Assembly (NCBI GenBank): GCA_019635695.1
Contig: JAHBYZ010000015.1
Location: forward strand, 1-64,000
DNA: 64,000 nucleotides
Origin: Rhizobiaceae bacterium
GTDB lineage: Bacteria; Pseudomonadota; Alphaproteobacteria; Rhizobiales; Rhizobiaceae
Direction of reading: 5' to 3'
Positions 46,991 to 55,404 of the stretch are shown here, one piece after another. The notes under the pieces are model-generated. The model did not search any database and was not told where the DNA came from. It was given only the letters and a program-made list of their open reading frames with translations. Position 1 is the first letter of the stretch. The number at the start of each line of letters is the position of its first letter. Made by a program: the position numbers and the translations under genes.

Positions 46991-47341
46991 ATGATCCGCA
47001 CCTCCCGCTCAGCTGCGGCCGAACCGGCCCCGAAACCCGTCCCGCGCGGCGGCCACCCCGACCGCGAGGCGTCCGAAGCGCTTGCGATAGAGGCGCTTGG
47101 CTTCGTCGCGGCCGATCCCGAGCTGCTGCAGCGTTTCCTCGCGCTCACCGGCATCGAGGCGGCGGACATCCGCGCCGCCGCGCGCCAGAGCGGCTTCCTC
47201 GCCGGCGTGCTCGCTTTCGTCGCAGCGCATGAGCCGACGCTGCTCGCCTTCGCCGCCTCGGCCGGCCGGCCGGCGCAAACCGTGCTCGCCGCCATGCGCG
47301 CGCTGCCCGGCGGCAACACAAGCTTCGAGCGCTCGACATGA
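46991..47341 (+). CDS. DUF3572 family protein
   Basis: 116 residues, mainly helical. The conserved core is [21 protein letters not shown] and the later [21 protein letters not shown]. Function unknown in this alphaproteobacterial family. Divergent from divK and overlapping the HAD-like gene by ATGA. Confidence 0.88.
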   Translation: MIRTSRSAAAEPAPKPVPRGGHPDREASEALAIEALGFVAADPELLQRFLALTGIEAADIRAAARQSGFLAGVLAFVAAHEPTLLAFAASAGRPAQTVLAAMRALPGGNTSFERST

Positions 47342-48051
47342 GTGCCTCCGACGACGCTCCAGCCCAGCGCAACGACTTCACCCACGGCGACACCGGCCTG
47401 ATCGACCCCGAGACAGAGCGCCAGATCGCCGAGCTTTCGCGCGACACGCGACCGCTGCTGGTGCTCGACGTCGACGATGTCGTGCTCGATTTCGTCAAGC
47501 CGTTTCCGCGCTATCTGGTGAGCTCCGGCTACGAGCTCGACCTCGCCACCTTCCGCCTGCACGGCAACGTCCGCCACCTCGAAAGCGGCCGCATCGCCGA
47601 GCGCGAGGAGGTTGCCCGCCTGATCGACGACTTCTTCCGCCTGCAGGCCGAGTGGCAGACCGTCACCAAGGGCGCCGGCGAGGCCATCGCCTACTTTGCC
47701 GGCAAGGCCGAGATCGTCATGCTGACGGCGATGCCGCACAAATGGCGGGCCATCCGCCGCGCCCATCTCGACACGCTGGGGCTCGGCCACCCGCTGCTCA
47801 CCACCGAGATGGCCAAGGGCCCGGCGCTCGCCCGCCTGCGCGGCGACAGCGGCCGCCCGATCGCCTTCGTCGACGACCAGCCGGCCAACCACGTTTCGGC
47901 CCGCCAGCACGTTCCCGACGCGCACCTGTTCCACCTGATGGCGGAGAACGCGCTGCGTGCCCTGCTGCCCGCCCCGCCGGAAGGCGTGATGATCGTTGAC
48001 GACTGGCACGAGGCCACGCCACTGATCGCCCGCGCGCTCGGGCTGGACTGA
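47338..48051 (+). CDS. HAD-like hydrolase
   Basis: 237 residues; the nucleophile loop is VLDVDDVVLDF (DxDxV), followed by MLTAMP (motif II Thr) and FVDDQPANH (motif IV Asp pair), which fits a HAD phosphatase core. The start overlaps the DUF3572 stop (ATGA), so the two genes are coupled. Substrate unknown. Confidence 0.87.
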   Translation: MSASDDAPAQRNDFTHGDTGLIDPETERQIAELSRDTRPLLVLDVDDVVLDFVKPFPRYLVSSGYELDLATFRLHGNVRHLESGRIAEREEVARLIDDFFRLQAEWQTVTKGAGEAIAYFAGKAEIVMLTAMPHKWRAIRRAHLDTLGLGHPLLTTEMAKGPALARLRGDSGRPIAFVDDQPANHVSARQHVPDAHLFHLMAENALRALLPAPPEGVMIVDDWHEATPLIARALGLD

Positions 48052-48054
48052 TCC

Positions 48055-48073
48055 GCGGCGCCCGGCGCGCCGC
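48055..48073. terminator. 7-bp hairpin between convergent genes
   Basis: gcggcgc (48055-48061) pairs with gcgccgc (48067-48073) between the stops of the HAD and GNAT genes. A weak pyrimidine run follows on the plus strand. Low certainty. Confidence 0.3.
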
Positions 48074-48085
48074 AGTATCCTCTCT

Positions 48086-48661
48086 CTAAAGTTCCAGCCG
48101 CATCAGCGGCCTTCCCGCCCGCCGCTCGGCCACGACCGAGAAGCCGGCACGCTCGAACACCCGCGCCGAGCCGACGAACAGCCCCATGCGGCTGGTGTCG
48201 TTGGACTGGCGGATCGGACAGGCCTCCAGCGCCCGCGCGCCATTGTCGCGGGCGAACGCGATGCCGGCCGCGACCAGTCTATGACTGATGCCCGTGCCCC
48301 TCGCCTCCTTGCGGTTGAAGAAGCAGGACACCGCCCAGATGTCGGGATCGCCGGCATCGCGCTCGTCCGTCGGCGCCGACGCCCGGCGCCGCCCGTTCCA
48401 CTCGGGCACGTCGGCGCGCGGGCCGACCTGCATCCAGCCGACGGCGCGTCCGTCGCGAAACGCCAGCAGCCCCGGCGGCGGGCCGCTGCTAACCCGCTCG
48501 CGCAAGAACGCCTTCTTGCCGCCGTGCCCCGTCGCTTTCCTTTCGGCCGGCGCCATGCGGAAATAGGTGCACCAGCAGCCGAAGCAGGCGCCTTCCTTGC
48601 CGAACAGATCCTCGAAGGCCGGCCACAGCGCCGGCGTGAGCGGTTCGATCGCGATGTCCAT
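48086..48661 (-). CDS. GNAT family N-acetyltransferase
   Basis: 191 residues; a GNAT core with the acetyl-CoA loop near EARGTGISHRLVAAGIAFAR and preceding strand DIWAVSCFFN. A cysteine-rich segment near the N-terminus (EGACFGCWCTYFRM) is typical of a subgroup of bacterial acetyltransferases. Substrate unknown. Divergent from dinB. Confidence 0.87.
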   Translation of the reverse strand: MDIAIEPLTPALWPAFEDLFGKEGACFGCWCTYFRMAPAERKATGHGGKKAFLRERVSSGPPPGLLAFRDGRAVGWMQVGPRADVPEWNGRRRASAPTDERDAGDPDIWAVSCFFNRKEARGTGISHRLVAAGIAFARDNGARALEACPIRQSNDTSRMGLFVGSARVFERAGFSVVAERRAGRPLMRLEL

Positions 48662-48736
48662 CTCAATCCCGCTGCGTTTCGTCCACAGGGCGCGGCGCGC
48701 TTGCGAGGCGTCCGGGCCTGCAATACCATTCCGATT

Positions 48737-48751
48737 GTTCTCTAAATGTTC
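48737..48751. promoter_or_regulatory. lexA box: LexA (SOS) box of dinB
   Basis: GTTCTCTAAATGTTC is an exact GTTC-N7-GTTC direct repeat, the alphaproteobacterial LexA consensus, just upstream of dinB. The AT-rich spacer and flanking CTC resemble characterised rhizobial boxes. Confidence 0.8.
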
Positions 48752-48763
48752 TCATTGGCGGCG

Positions 48764-50092
48764 ATGCTTGTCAACGACCCGCAAGCCGGATTCTGCAGAG
48801 ACTGCCTGTCGCGCCAGCGCGCGCCCGGCCGCCGCTGCGAGGCCTGCGGCAGCCCGCGCCGCACCGGCCATGCCGAGCTCTACGGCCTGTCGGTCGCGCA
48901 TGTGGACTGCGACGCCTTCTACGCGGCGGTTGAGAAGCGCGACCGGCCGGAGCTCCGCGATGTGCCGGTCATCATCGGCGGCGGCCGGCGCGGGGTGGTC
49001 TCCACCGCCTGCTACATCGCCCGCATCCGCGGCGTGCGTTCCGCCATGCCGATGTTCAAGGCGCTGGAGGCCTGCCCCGAGGCCGTGGTCATCAAGCCCG
49101 ACATGGAGAAATATGTCGGTGTCGGCCGTCAGGTACGCGCCCTGATGCAGGCGCTGACCCCGCAGGTAGAGCCTATCTCCATCGACGAGGCGTTCATGGA
49201 CCTGTCGGGCACCGAGCGGCTGCATGGCGAGCCGCCGGCGCTGGCGCTCGGCCGCTTCGCCGCGCGGGTCGAGAAGGAGCTCGGCATCTCCGTCTCGGTC
49301 GGCCTGTCCTACTGCAAGTTCCTCGCCAAGGTGGCGTCCGACCTCGACAAGCCGCGCGGCTTCGCCGTCATCGGCCGCGAGGAGGCCGTTTCCTTCCTTG
49401 CCGGCAAGCCGGTGACGCTGATCTGGGGTGTCGGCAAGGCGTTCGCCACGACGCTGGAGCGCGACGGCATCCGCACCATCGGCCAGATTCAAACGATGGA
49501 CCGTGGCGACCTGATGCGCCGCTACGGCACCATGGGCGACCGGCTGTGGCGGCTTTCGCGCGGCATCGACGAACGCAAGGTCGACCCCTCGCACGACGCC
49601 AAGACGGTGTCGGCCGAGACGACCTTCGACACCGACCTCGCCGCGCTGGACGATCTTGTGCCGGTGCTGCGGCGCCTGTCCGAGCGCGTCTCGACACGGC
49701 TGAAGAAGGGCGAGCTCGCCGGCCGCACCGTGGTGCTGAAGCTCAAGAGTGCCGATTTCCGCATCCGCACGCGCAACCGCCAGCTCGCTGACCCCACGCG
49801 GCTGGCCGACCGCATCTTCGCCACCGGGCTCGACCTGCTGCGCAAGGAAACAGACGGCACGCGCTACCGCCTGATCGGCATCGGCGTCTCGGACCTTTCC
49901 GACGACGCCCGCGCCGACCCGCCCGACCTCGTCGACACCGGCGCGCGCAAGCGGGCGCTCGCCGAAGGCGCGATGGACGCGCTGAAGGCAAAATTCGGCG
50001 GCGGCTCGATCGAGACCGGCTATACGTTCGGCCGCGGCCGGCCGGGTCGCGACACACGTCCCGAGATCGACGGCCCCGAGAACAACGAATGA
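48764..50092 (+). CDS. dinB: DNA polymerase IV (DinB) with N-terminal Cys4 segment
   Basis: Error-prone Y-family polymerase. The ATG at 48764 ([14 protein letters not shown]) is preferred over the ATG at 48746, which lies inside the LexA box. 442 residues. An N-terminal extension holds a C-x2-C...C-x2-C pattern (Cys11, 14, 25, 28) before the catalytic motif [16 protein letters not shown] (Asp48); [11 protein letters not shown] has the second acidic pair. The C-terminal little-finger domain is complete. The stop overlaps the next start (ATGA). Confidence 0.95.
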   Translation: MLVNDPQAGFCRDCLSRQRAPGRRCEACGSPRRTGHAELYGLSVAHVDCDAFYAAVEKRDRPELRDVPVIIGGGRRGVVSTACYIARIRGVRSAMPMFKALEACPEAVVIKPDMEKYVGVGRQVRALMQALTPQVEPISIDEAFMDLSGTERLHGEPPALALGRFAARVEKELGISVSVGLSYCKFLAKVASDLDKPRGFAVIGREEAVSFLAGKPVTLIWGVGKAFATTLERDGIRTIGQIQTMDRGDLMRRYGTMGDRLWRLSRGIDERKVDPSHDAKTVSAETTFDTDLAALDDLVPVLRRLSERVSTRLKKGELAGRTVVLKLKSADFRIRTRNRQLADPTRLADRIFATGLDLLRKETDGTRYRLIGIGVSDLSDDARADPPDLVDTGARKRALAEGAMDALKAKFGGGSIETGYTFGRGRPGRDTRPEIDGPENNE

Positions 50093-51261
50093 CGGCATTC
50101 TTTCCGCGGCGCGCGCTGCGGCGCATCCTCAACCTCGACGATTTCGAACAGGCGGCGCGCCGGCACATGCCGAAGCCGGTCTTTGCCTATGTCTCCGGCG
50201 GCGTCGAGGATTGCGTCACCCTGCGCGACAACCGGGCCGCCTTCGAGGAACTGCGGCTGATGCCCCGCATCCTCGTCGACGTGCGTGCGCGCGACACGGC
50301 CGTGAACCTGTTCGGCGAGCGCTGTGCCGCCCCCTTCGGCATCGCGCCGATGGGCATCAGCGCCCTGTCGGCCTATCGCGGCGACATCGTGCAGGCGCGC
50401 GGCGCGGGCGCGGCCGGCATCCCCGCGATCATGTCGGGCTCTTCGTTGATCCGCCTCGAGGACGTCGTCCGCGCGGCGCCCGACGTCTGGTTCCAGCTCT
50501 ATCTGCCGCCGACGCTTGAAAAGCTGGAAGCCTTGGTGGCCCGCATCGAGGCGGCGGGCATCACGACGCTGGTGCTGACGGTCGACGTCGCCGTGCTGCC
50601 CGGCCGCGAGAACAACATCCGCGCCGGATTCAGGACGCCGCTGGAGCCGAGCCTGTCATTGCTGTGGCAGGGCGCCTCGCACCCCGCCTGGACGATCAAC
50701 ACCGCGCTGCGCACCCTCGCGCGCCACGGCATGCCGCATTTCGAGAACAACGAGGCGACGCGCGGCGCGCCGATCCTGTCGCGCAACGTGATGCGCTCGA
50801 CCGGCGGGCGCGACTGGCTGTCCTGGGACGATTTTGGCCGGCTGCGCGCGCGCTGGAAGGGCCGGCTGCTGGTGAAGGGCCTGCTGCACGAGGAAGACGT
50901 GCGGCTGGCGGCCCAGGCGGGAGCGGACGCCGTGATCCTGTCGAACCACGGCGGCCGCCAGCTCGACGGCGTGCCCTCGCCCATGAGGGTGCTGCCGGCG
51001 GCGGTGGCAGCGGCAGGTGGCATGCCCGTGATGATCGACAGCGGCTTCCGGCGCGGCACCGACGTGCTCAAGGCGCTGGCGCTGGGCGCCGCTTTTGTGT
51101 GGGTCGGCCGCCCGTTCAACTACGCCGCCGCGATCGCCGGCGAGGCCGGCATCGCCCATGCCTTCGGCCTGCTGCGCACCGAAATCGTGACCGCGATGGC
51201 GCTGCTCGGCGTCACCGCGCCGGACCAGCTTGGGCCGCAGCACGTCAGGGGGCCTGAATAG
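50089..51261 (+). CDS. FMN-dependent alpha-hydroxy-acid dehydrogenase
   Basis: 390 residues, TIM barrel of the L-lactate dehydrogenase/mandelate/glycolate oxidase family. FMN-binding [14 protein letters not shown], substrate region QLYLPP, and the catalytic [10 protein letters not shown] followed by the Arg of [10 protein letters not shown] are present. The substrate cannot be told from the sequence. It starts in the dinB stop (ATGA), so it may be partly under SOS read-through. Confidence 0.9.
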   Translation: MTAFFPRRALRRILNLDDFEQAARRHMPKPVFAYVSGGVEDCVTLRDNRAAFEELRLMPRILVDVRARDTAVNLFGERCAAPFGIAPMGISALSAYRGDIVQARGAGAAGIPAIMSGSSLIRLEDVVRAAPDVWFQLYLPPTLEKLEALVARIEAAGITTLVLTVDVAVLPGRENNIRAGFRTPLEPSLSLLWQGASHPAWTINTALRTLARHGMPHFENNEATRGAPILSRNVMRSTGGRDWLSWDDFGRLRARWKGRLLVKGLLHEEDVRLAAQAGADAVILSNHGGRQLDGVPSPMRVLPAAVAAAGGMPVMIDSGFRRGTDVLKALALGAAFVWVGRPFNYAAAIAGEAGIAHAFGLLRTEIVTAMALLGVTAPDQLGPQHVRGPE

Positions 51262-51310
51262 GCCGATATGCACCGTCGGGTTCTGGTCCAAGCAAAAGCC
51301 TGCACGGGGC

Positions 51311-51339
51311 TGGACATGGCGGAACCGTGACGCTATATG
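51311..51339 (+). promoter_or_regulatory. Promoter of tRNA-Lys
   Basis: TGGACA (51311-51316) and TATATG (51334-51339) are spaced by 17 bases, 40 bases upstream of the tRNA. The -10 box TATATGCG resembles that of rpsB. Confidence 0.55.
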
Positions 51340-51378
51340 CGCGCCACCTGCTGAGGCGGCACCGTTTCAGCGGACAGT

Positions 51379-51454
<76 letters not shown>

Positions 51455-51557
51455 CTTAAGTCCTTGAACCGCTGACTTTTTCGACCTCGACGCTTGTGCG
51501 TGGCGCGGCCCGTTGCGGGTCGGTTGCCTCTGGCCGCAGAAGACGCGGCTTTCACAA

Positions 51558-51995
51558 TCACTCTCCCGGATACTCGCGTGACAGCACGCCGAGATACTCC
51601 GCCTCGGCAGCGCGCAGCCATGCCCACGCGCCGGGCCACGCAGCCGGGTCGGTGGCCGCCAGCGGGTGGCGTCGCAGCAGCGGCACCTCATCGTCGAGCC
51701 TCGCCGAGAGGGCCGCTTCCAGCGCGCGGGCACATGGCCCCAGCAGGCGGCGCGTCTCCGAAAGCGGCACGCCGCGCAGCCCGCGCACAAACAGCCCGAC
51801 GCTGCGGTTGGTGATGTAGAGGGCGAGATTCAGTTCGGTCGCCGGGACGGCCCGCCAGCGCGAAAAGCCGTTGCCCTTCTCGTAGGGCGCGGCGCGCGCA
51901 GCCGCCTCGAAGCCGTCCCAGAACAGCCGCCGCTCACGCGCCGAAAGCCCTCGAAGTGCACGGCCCGGCAGATCCCACTCATGCGTGGTGTTCAT
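51558..51995 (-). CDS. Protein of unknown function
   Basis: Start MNTTHEWDLPGRALRG (51995) with AGAGG upstream; a longer frame adds 12 residues. 145 residues, soluble, with a mostly helical profile and the stretch LNLALYITNRSVGLFVRGLRG that looks like a conserved strand-turn core. No family is recognised with confidence. It stands alone between tRNA-Lys and the sRNA gene. Confidence 0.68.
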   Translation of the reverse strand: MNTTHEWDLPGRALRGLSARERRLFWDGFEAAARAAPYEKGNGFSRWRAVPATELNLALYITNRSVGLFVRGLRGVPLSETRRLLGPCARALEAALSARLDDEVPLLRRHPLAATDPAAWPGAWAWLRAAEAEYLGVLSREYPGE

Positions 51996-52080
51996 TCGAG
52001 AAACCTCTTCGGGGGACCTGCCCTGCGACAAGCCGTCCCGCCCGGCAATTGAGGGTTGAAAGGAATCAACTGAGTTACTA

Positions 52081-52197
52081 CGTCAGCATTGTTGACGCAT
52101 ACCTCCTCCCAATGCGTCGGCACCGGGCGGCGAACCTCCTCCCTCGCCGTCCACCAATCTAAGCCCGCCGATCTCCTCCCCGGCGGGCTTATTTTGT
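52081..52197 (+). ncRNA. Small RNA with three CTCCTCCC-loop hairpins (alpha-r14/cuckoo type)
   Basis: Three successive stem-loops each expose the same anti-Shine-Dalgarno-like loop. The first is 52094-52100/52112-52118 with loop ACCTCCTCCCA. The second is 52125-52133/52144-52152 with loop ACCTCCTCCC. The third is 52161-52170/52181-52190 with loop ATCTCCTCCC, and it is the terminator. A T-rich run (ATTTTGTTTC) follows. No ORF is supported here. The architecture matches the alpha-proteobacterial CUCCUCCC sRNA family as I recall it; these bind ribosome-binding sites in trans, often with Hfq and under stress. The 5' end is approximate. Confidence 0.85.
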
Positions 52198-52198
52198 T
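52161..52198 (+). terminator. Rho-independent terminator of the sRNA
   Basis: A 10-bp perfect stem aagcccgccg/cggcgggctt with loop atctcctccc, followed by ATTTTGTTT on the plus strand. It serves as the third hairpin of the sRNA and may also stop minus-strand transcripts from phzF. Confidence 0.85.
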
Positions 52199-52216
52199 TC
52201 TGGGCCAGGCCGCGCG

Positions 52217-53131
52217 CTAGGCGAGGATCGTGCCCTCCGCGGTGACGACGGCATGGCCGCCGATGCGGGCGGAAACGACCGCGCCGCCGGCTATCTCCAT
52301 ATCGAGCTTCAGCCGCGACGGCCGGCGCATTTCCACGCCCTGCGCGATCCACCCCGACCACGCGCCGCTCTCGACTCGCTCGCTTGCGCGAATCGCGCCG
52401 GAGAAGGCGGCGAGCGCCGAGCCGGTGGCGGGATCCTCATAGGATTTCGCGCCGCCGGTGAACATGCGGGCGCGGAAGGCGACGTCGCCTTCGCCCCGGC
52501 AATAGACATAGGCCGAAGCCGGCACGCCATTGCCGCGGTCGGGCGCCAGCTTGCGCCACGCGCGCGGATCGAGCGACGCGCGGCCGAGTGCCGCCAACGA
52601 CTTCACCGGCACGCAGACATAAGGCACGCCGGCCGTCCATGCCGACGTCACATGGCCGTCGAAGCCGAGATCGGACGCTTCGAGGTTCAGCGCGGCGGCA
52701 ACCGCTGCGGTATCGAGCGAAAGACCGAGCGGCTTCGACAGTTCGGGAAGCGCGAACTCCGCATAGTCGGCCTTGGCACCGGTGCGCGCGAGGCAGCGCA
52801 CGTTGCCGATCTTCTCCTCAAGCACCAGTTTCATGCTGTCGCGACCGCCCTGCCCCAGCCCCGCCCTCCGCGCCAGCGCCACCGCGCTGCCCACCGTCGG
52901 GTGGCCGGCGAAGGGCATCTCGAAATTCGGCGTGAAGATGCGGATGGAAGCGAGGTGCCCCTCCGCTCGCGCGGGCAGCACGAACACCGTCTCGGACAGG
53001 TTGAACTCGGCCGCGACCTGCTGCATGCGAGCGGTGTCGAGCCCTTCGCAGTCGAGCACGACTGCCAGCGGATTGCCCTCCAGCACCGTGTCGGTGAACA
53101 CGTCGAGGACCAGGTAGCGGCGCTTCTGCAT
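52217..53131 (-). CDS. PhzF family epimerase/isomerase
   Basis: 304 residues of the PhzF (diaminopimelate epimerase-like) fold. N-terminal VLDVFTDTVLEGNPLAVV, catalytic-region EFNLSETVFVLPA and the phosphate-binding-type FAGHPTVGSAVAL are visible, and the C-terminal half repeats the fold (TGSALAAF). Such proteins isomerise or epimerise small acids; there is no other phenazine gene here, so phenazine synthesis is not implied. Divergent from macA. Confidence 0.9.
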   Translation of the reverse strand: MQKRRYLVLDVFTDTVLEGNPLAVVLDCEGLDTARMQQVAAEFNLSETVFVLPARAEGHLASIRIFTPNFEMPFAGHPTVGSAVALARRAGLGQGGRDSMKLVLEEKIGNVRCLARTGAKADYAEFALPELSKPLGLSLDTAAVAAALNLEASDLGFDGHVTSAWTAGVPYVCVPVKSLAALGRASLDPRAWRKLAPDRGNGVPASAYVYCRGEGDVAFRARMFTGGAKSYEDPATGSALAAFSGAIRASERVESGAWSGWIAQGVEMRRPSRLKLDMEIAGGAVVSARIGGHAVVTAEGTILA

Positions 53132-53291
53132 TCGTGTTCAGGCCCCGTTCAGTGTCCGCGCGTCATCAACATGACCGCGAATTAATTTGAAAACCCGTCC
53201 CCGAGCGACGATCTTCGCCAGCGAAGGGACATCGGATGCAGCAGCATCGCGCATGGGTACCGACGCAAAGATACCCGATGGACCGCATGAG

Positions 53292-54665
53292 ATGGATCAA
53301 CTCGTAAAGCCGCCGAAGCCCGTCGTGGCGCCAGACGTTGGCGCCGCTCTGGGCATCGATGCGACCGGAAGGTCGAAACCGCGCCGCCGCCTGTGGCCGT
53401 TTGTAGCCCTGCTGGTCGCAGCCGGCCTAGGCGCAGGCGCATGGTGGTGGTTCGGCCAGCCGGCCGAGGCCGTGCGCTTCGCGACCACGGCAGCCGAGCG
53501 CGGCACGCTGACGGTCGAGGTGTCGTCCACCGGCACATTGCAGCCGCTGACGCAGGTCGACGTTTCGAGCGAACTTTCGGGCGTGGTGCGCGAGGTGACC
53601 GTCGACGTGAACTCGCGCGTCGCGGCTGGCGACATGCTGGCCCGGCTCGACACCACGCGCATCGCCGCCCAGATCGAGCGCGCGCAGGCCAATGTGACGG
53701 CGGCGCAGGCCCGCGTCGGCGAGGCGCGCGTCACGCTCAACGAGGCGGAACAGGGCTTTGCCCGCGCCGAGCAGCTTTCGGCGCGCGGCATGGTGGCCGA
53801 GCAGGCGCTCGACACGGCGCGCGCCGTGCGCGACCGTGCCGCGAGCGCCGTCGAGACGGCGCAGGCCAATCTCGCCATCGCCGAGGCCGACCTCAAGCTG
53901 CAACAGGCGGACCTGGCCAAAAGCACCATCTACGCGCCGATCGACGGCATCGTCCTGACGCGGTCGGTCAATCCGGGCCAGACGGTTGCAGCCTCGACGC
54001 AGGCGCCGGTGCTGTTCGTCATCGCAGAAAACCTCGAGACCATGCAGCTCAACGCTGCCATCGACGAGGCCGACATCGGCACGGTGAAGGCCGGCCAGAA
54101 GGCGCGCTTTACCGTCGACGCTTTCCCGGAACGCCGCTTCGACGCGACCATACGCGACATCTCCTTCGCCTCGACCACCACCGAGGGCGTGGTGACCTAT
54201 CAGGCCCGTCTCGACGTCTCCAACGCCGAACTGCTGCTGCGCCCCGGCATGACGGCGACGGTCAATGTCGTCACCCGCGAGGCGAACGACGTGCTGCTTG
54301 TGCCGTCGGCCGCCTTCCGCTTCACCCCGCCGGCCGCGCAGCCGCAGCGATCGTTCTCGCTGACCAGCCTGTTCAGCGGCCCCCGCATGGGACCGGGCTT
54401 CGGCGGCCGGCAGCAGGCACGCAACGCCACTGGCGGCCGTTCGGTGTGGGTGCTGGAGAACGGCCAGCCGGTGCGCAAGCAGGTTTCCGTCGGCGCCATC
54501 GCCGGCGACATGACCGAGATCGTATCGGGCCTCGAAGACGGTGCGCAGGTCATCACCGGGATTGCGCGCAGCGGCGCCGCCACGCGCGCCTCTGCGGCCA
54601 ACCGCACCTCGGGCCAGAACGCGGGAGGTCCGCCGGCGGGCGGACCGCCGCCTCCGGGGCTTTGA
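53292..54665 (+). CDS. macA: Efflux periplasmic adaptor subunit (MacA/HlyD type)
   Basis: 457 residues from MDQLVKPPKPVVAPDVG (53292); an upstream ATG at 53253 is possible and the ribosome-binding site is weak either way. One N-terminal membrane helix (FVALLVAAGLGAGAWWWF), lipoyl half-motifs (VSSTGTLQPLTQVDVSSELSG), a helical hairpin with coiled-coil heptads (residues about 115-195), barrel and membrane-proximal domains, and a Pro-rich end. Bridges a MacB-type ABC transporter to TolC. First gene of macA-macB. Confidence 0.9.
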   Translation: MDQLVKPPKPVVAPDVGAALGIDATGRSKPRRRLWPFVALLVAAGLGAGAWWWFGQPAEAVRFATTAAERGTLTVEVSSTGTLQPLTQVDVSSELSGVVREVTVDVNSRVAAGDMLARLDTTRIAAQIERAQANVTAAQARVGEARVTLNEAEQGFARAEQLSARGMVAEQALDTARAVRDRAASAVETAQANLAIAEADLKLQQADLAKSTIYAPIDGIVLTRSVNPGQTVAASTQAPVLFVIAENLETMQLNAAIDEADIGTVKAGQKARFTVDAFPERRFDATIRDISFASTTTEGVVTYQARLDVSNAELLLRPGMTATVNVVTREANDVLLVPSAAFRFTPPAAQPQRSFSLTSLFSGPRMGPGFGGRQQARNATGGRSVWVLENGQPVRKQVSVGAIAGDMTEIVSGLEDGAQVITGIARSGAATRASAANRTSGQNAGGPPAGGPPPPGL

Positions 54666-54666
54666 C

Positions 54667-55404
54667 GTGAACGCCGCGCCGCCGCCCGGTGCCTTCGCGC
54701 CGCTGCTCGCCTTCCGCCAGGTCTGGAAGACCTATGGCGAGGGCGAGGCGCGCGTCGATGCGCTTGCCGGCGTCGACCTGTCGGTGATGCCCGGCGAGTT
54801 CGTGGCGATCATGGGACCGTCCGGCTCCGGCAAGTCGACGGCCATGAACATCATCGGCTGCCTCGACACGCCGACCGGCGGCACCTACGCCTTCAACGGC
54901 GTCGACGCCGGCCGGCTCGACCGCGGCCGCCGCGCCGTGCTGCGCAACCACTTCATCGGCTTCGTCTTCCAGGGCTACAATTTGCTGCCGCGCACCACGG
55001 CGGTGGAAAATGTCGAGCTGCCGCTGGTCTATCGCGGCGTCGGATCGCGCCAGCGGCGCGCCATGGCGCTGGAGGCGCTCGACCAGGTCGGGCTTGCCGG
55101 CCGCGCTGACCACACGCCGGCCGAGCTTTCCGGCGGCCAGCAGCAGCGTGTGGCCATCGCCCGCGCCATCGTCACCCGTCCTGCCCTTCTGGTCGCCGAC
55201 GAGCCCACGGGCAACCTCGACACCGCCCGCAGCCACGAGATCATGGAACTGCTGACCGGTCTCAACGAGGAGCACGGGCTGACCGTGCTGATCGTCACCC
55301 ACGAAAGCGACATCGCGCAATACGCCCAGCGCAACATTTCCTTCCTCGACGGCAACATCGTCTCCGACGTCATGCGCCCGACTTCAGCAACAGAGGTGGC
55401 GTGA
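54667..55404 (+). CDS. MacB-type ABC transporter, ATP-binding protein
   Basis: A GTG at 54667, 1 bp after macA, gives 245 residues. Walker A is GPSGSGKST, the ABC signature is LSGGQQQRVAIARA, Walker B is ALLVADEPTGNLD, with switch His in VTHES. This is the separate ATPase half of a MacB system; in E. coli it is fused to the permease. The next gene is the permease. Confidence 0.95.
   Translation: MNAAPPPGAFAPLLAFRQVWKTYGEGEARVDALAGVDLSVMPGEFVAIMGPSGSGKSTAMNIIGCLDTPTGGTYAFNGVDAGRLDRGRRAVLRNHFIGFVFQGYNLLPRTTAVENVELPLVYRGVGSRQRRAMALEALDQVGLAGRADHTPAELSGGQQQRVAIARAIVTRPALLVADEPTGNLDTARSHEIMELLTGLNEEHGLTVLIVTHESDIAQYAQRNISFLDGNIVSDVMRPTSATEVA

Noticed and set aside
52217-53131. Phenazine biosynthesis locus
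   Set aside because: Only a PhzF-family gene is present; none of the other phz genes is nearby and PhzF homologues are widespread.
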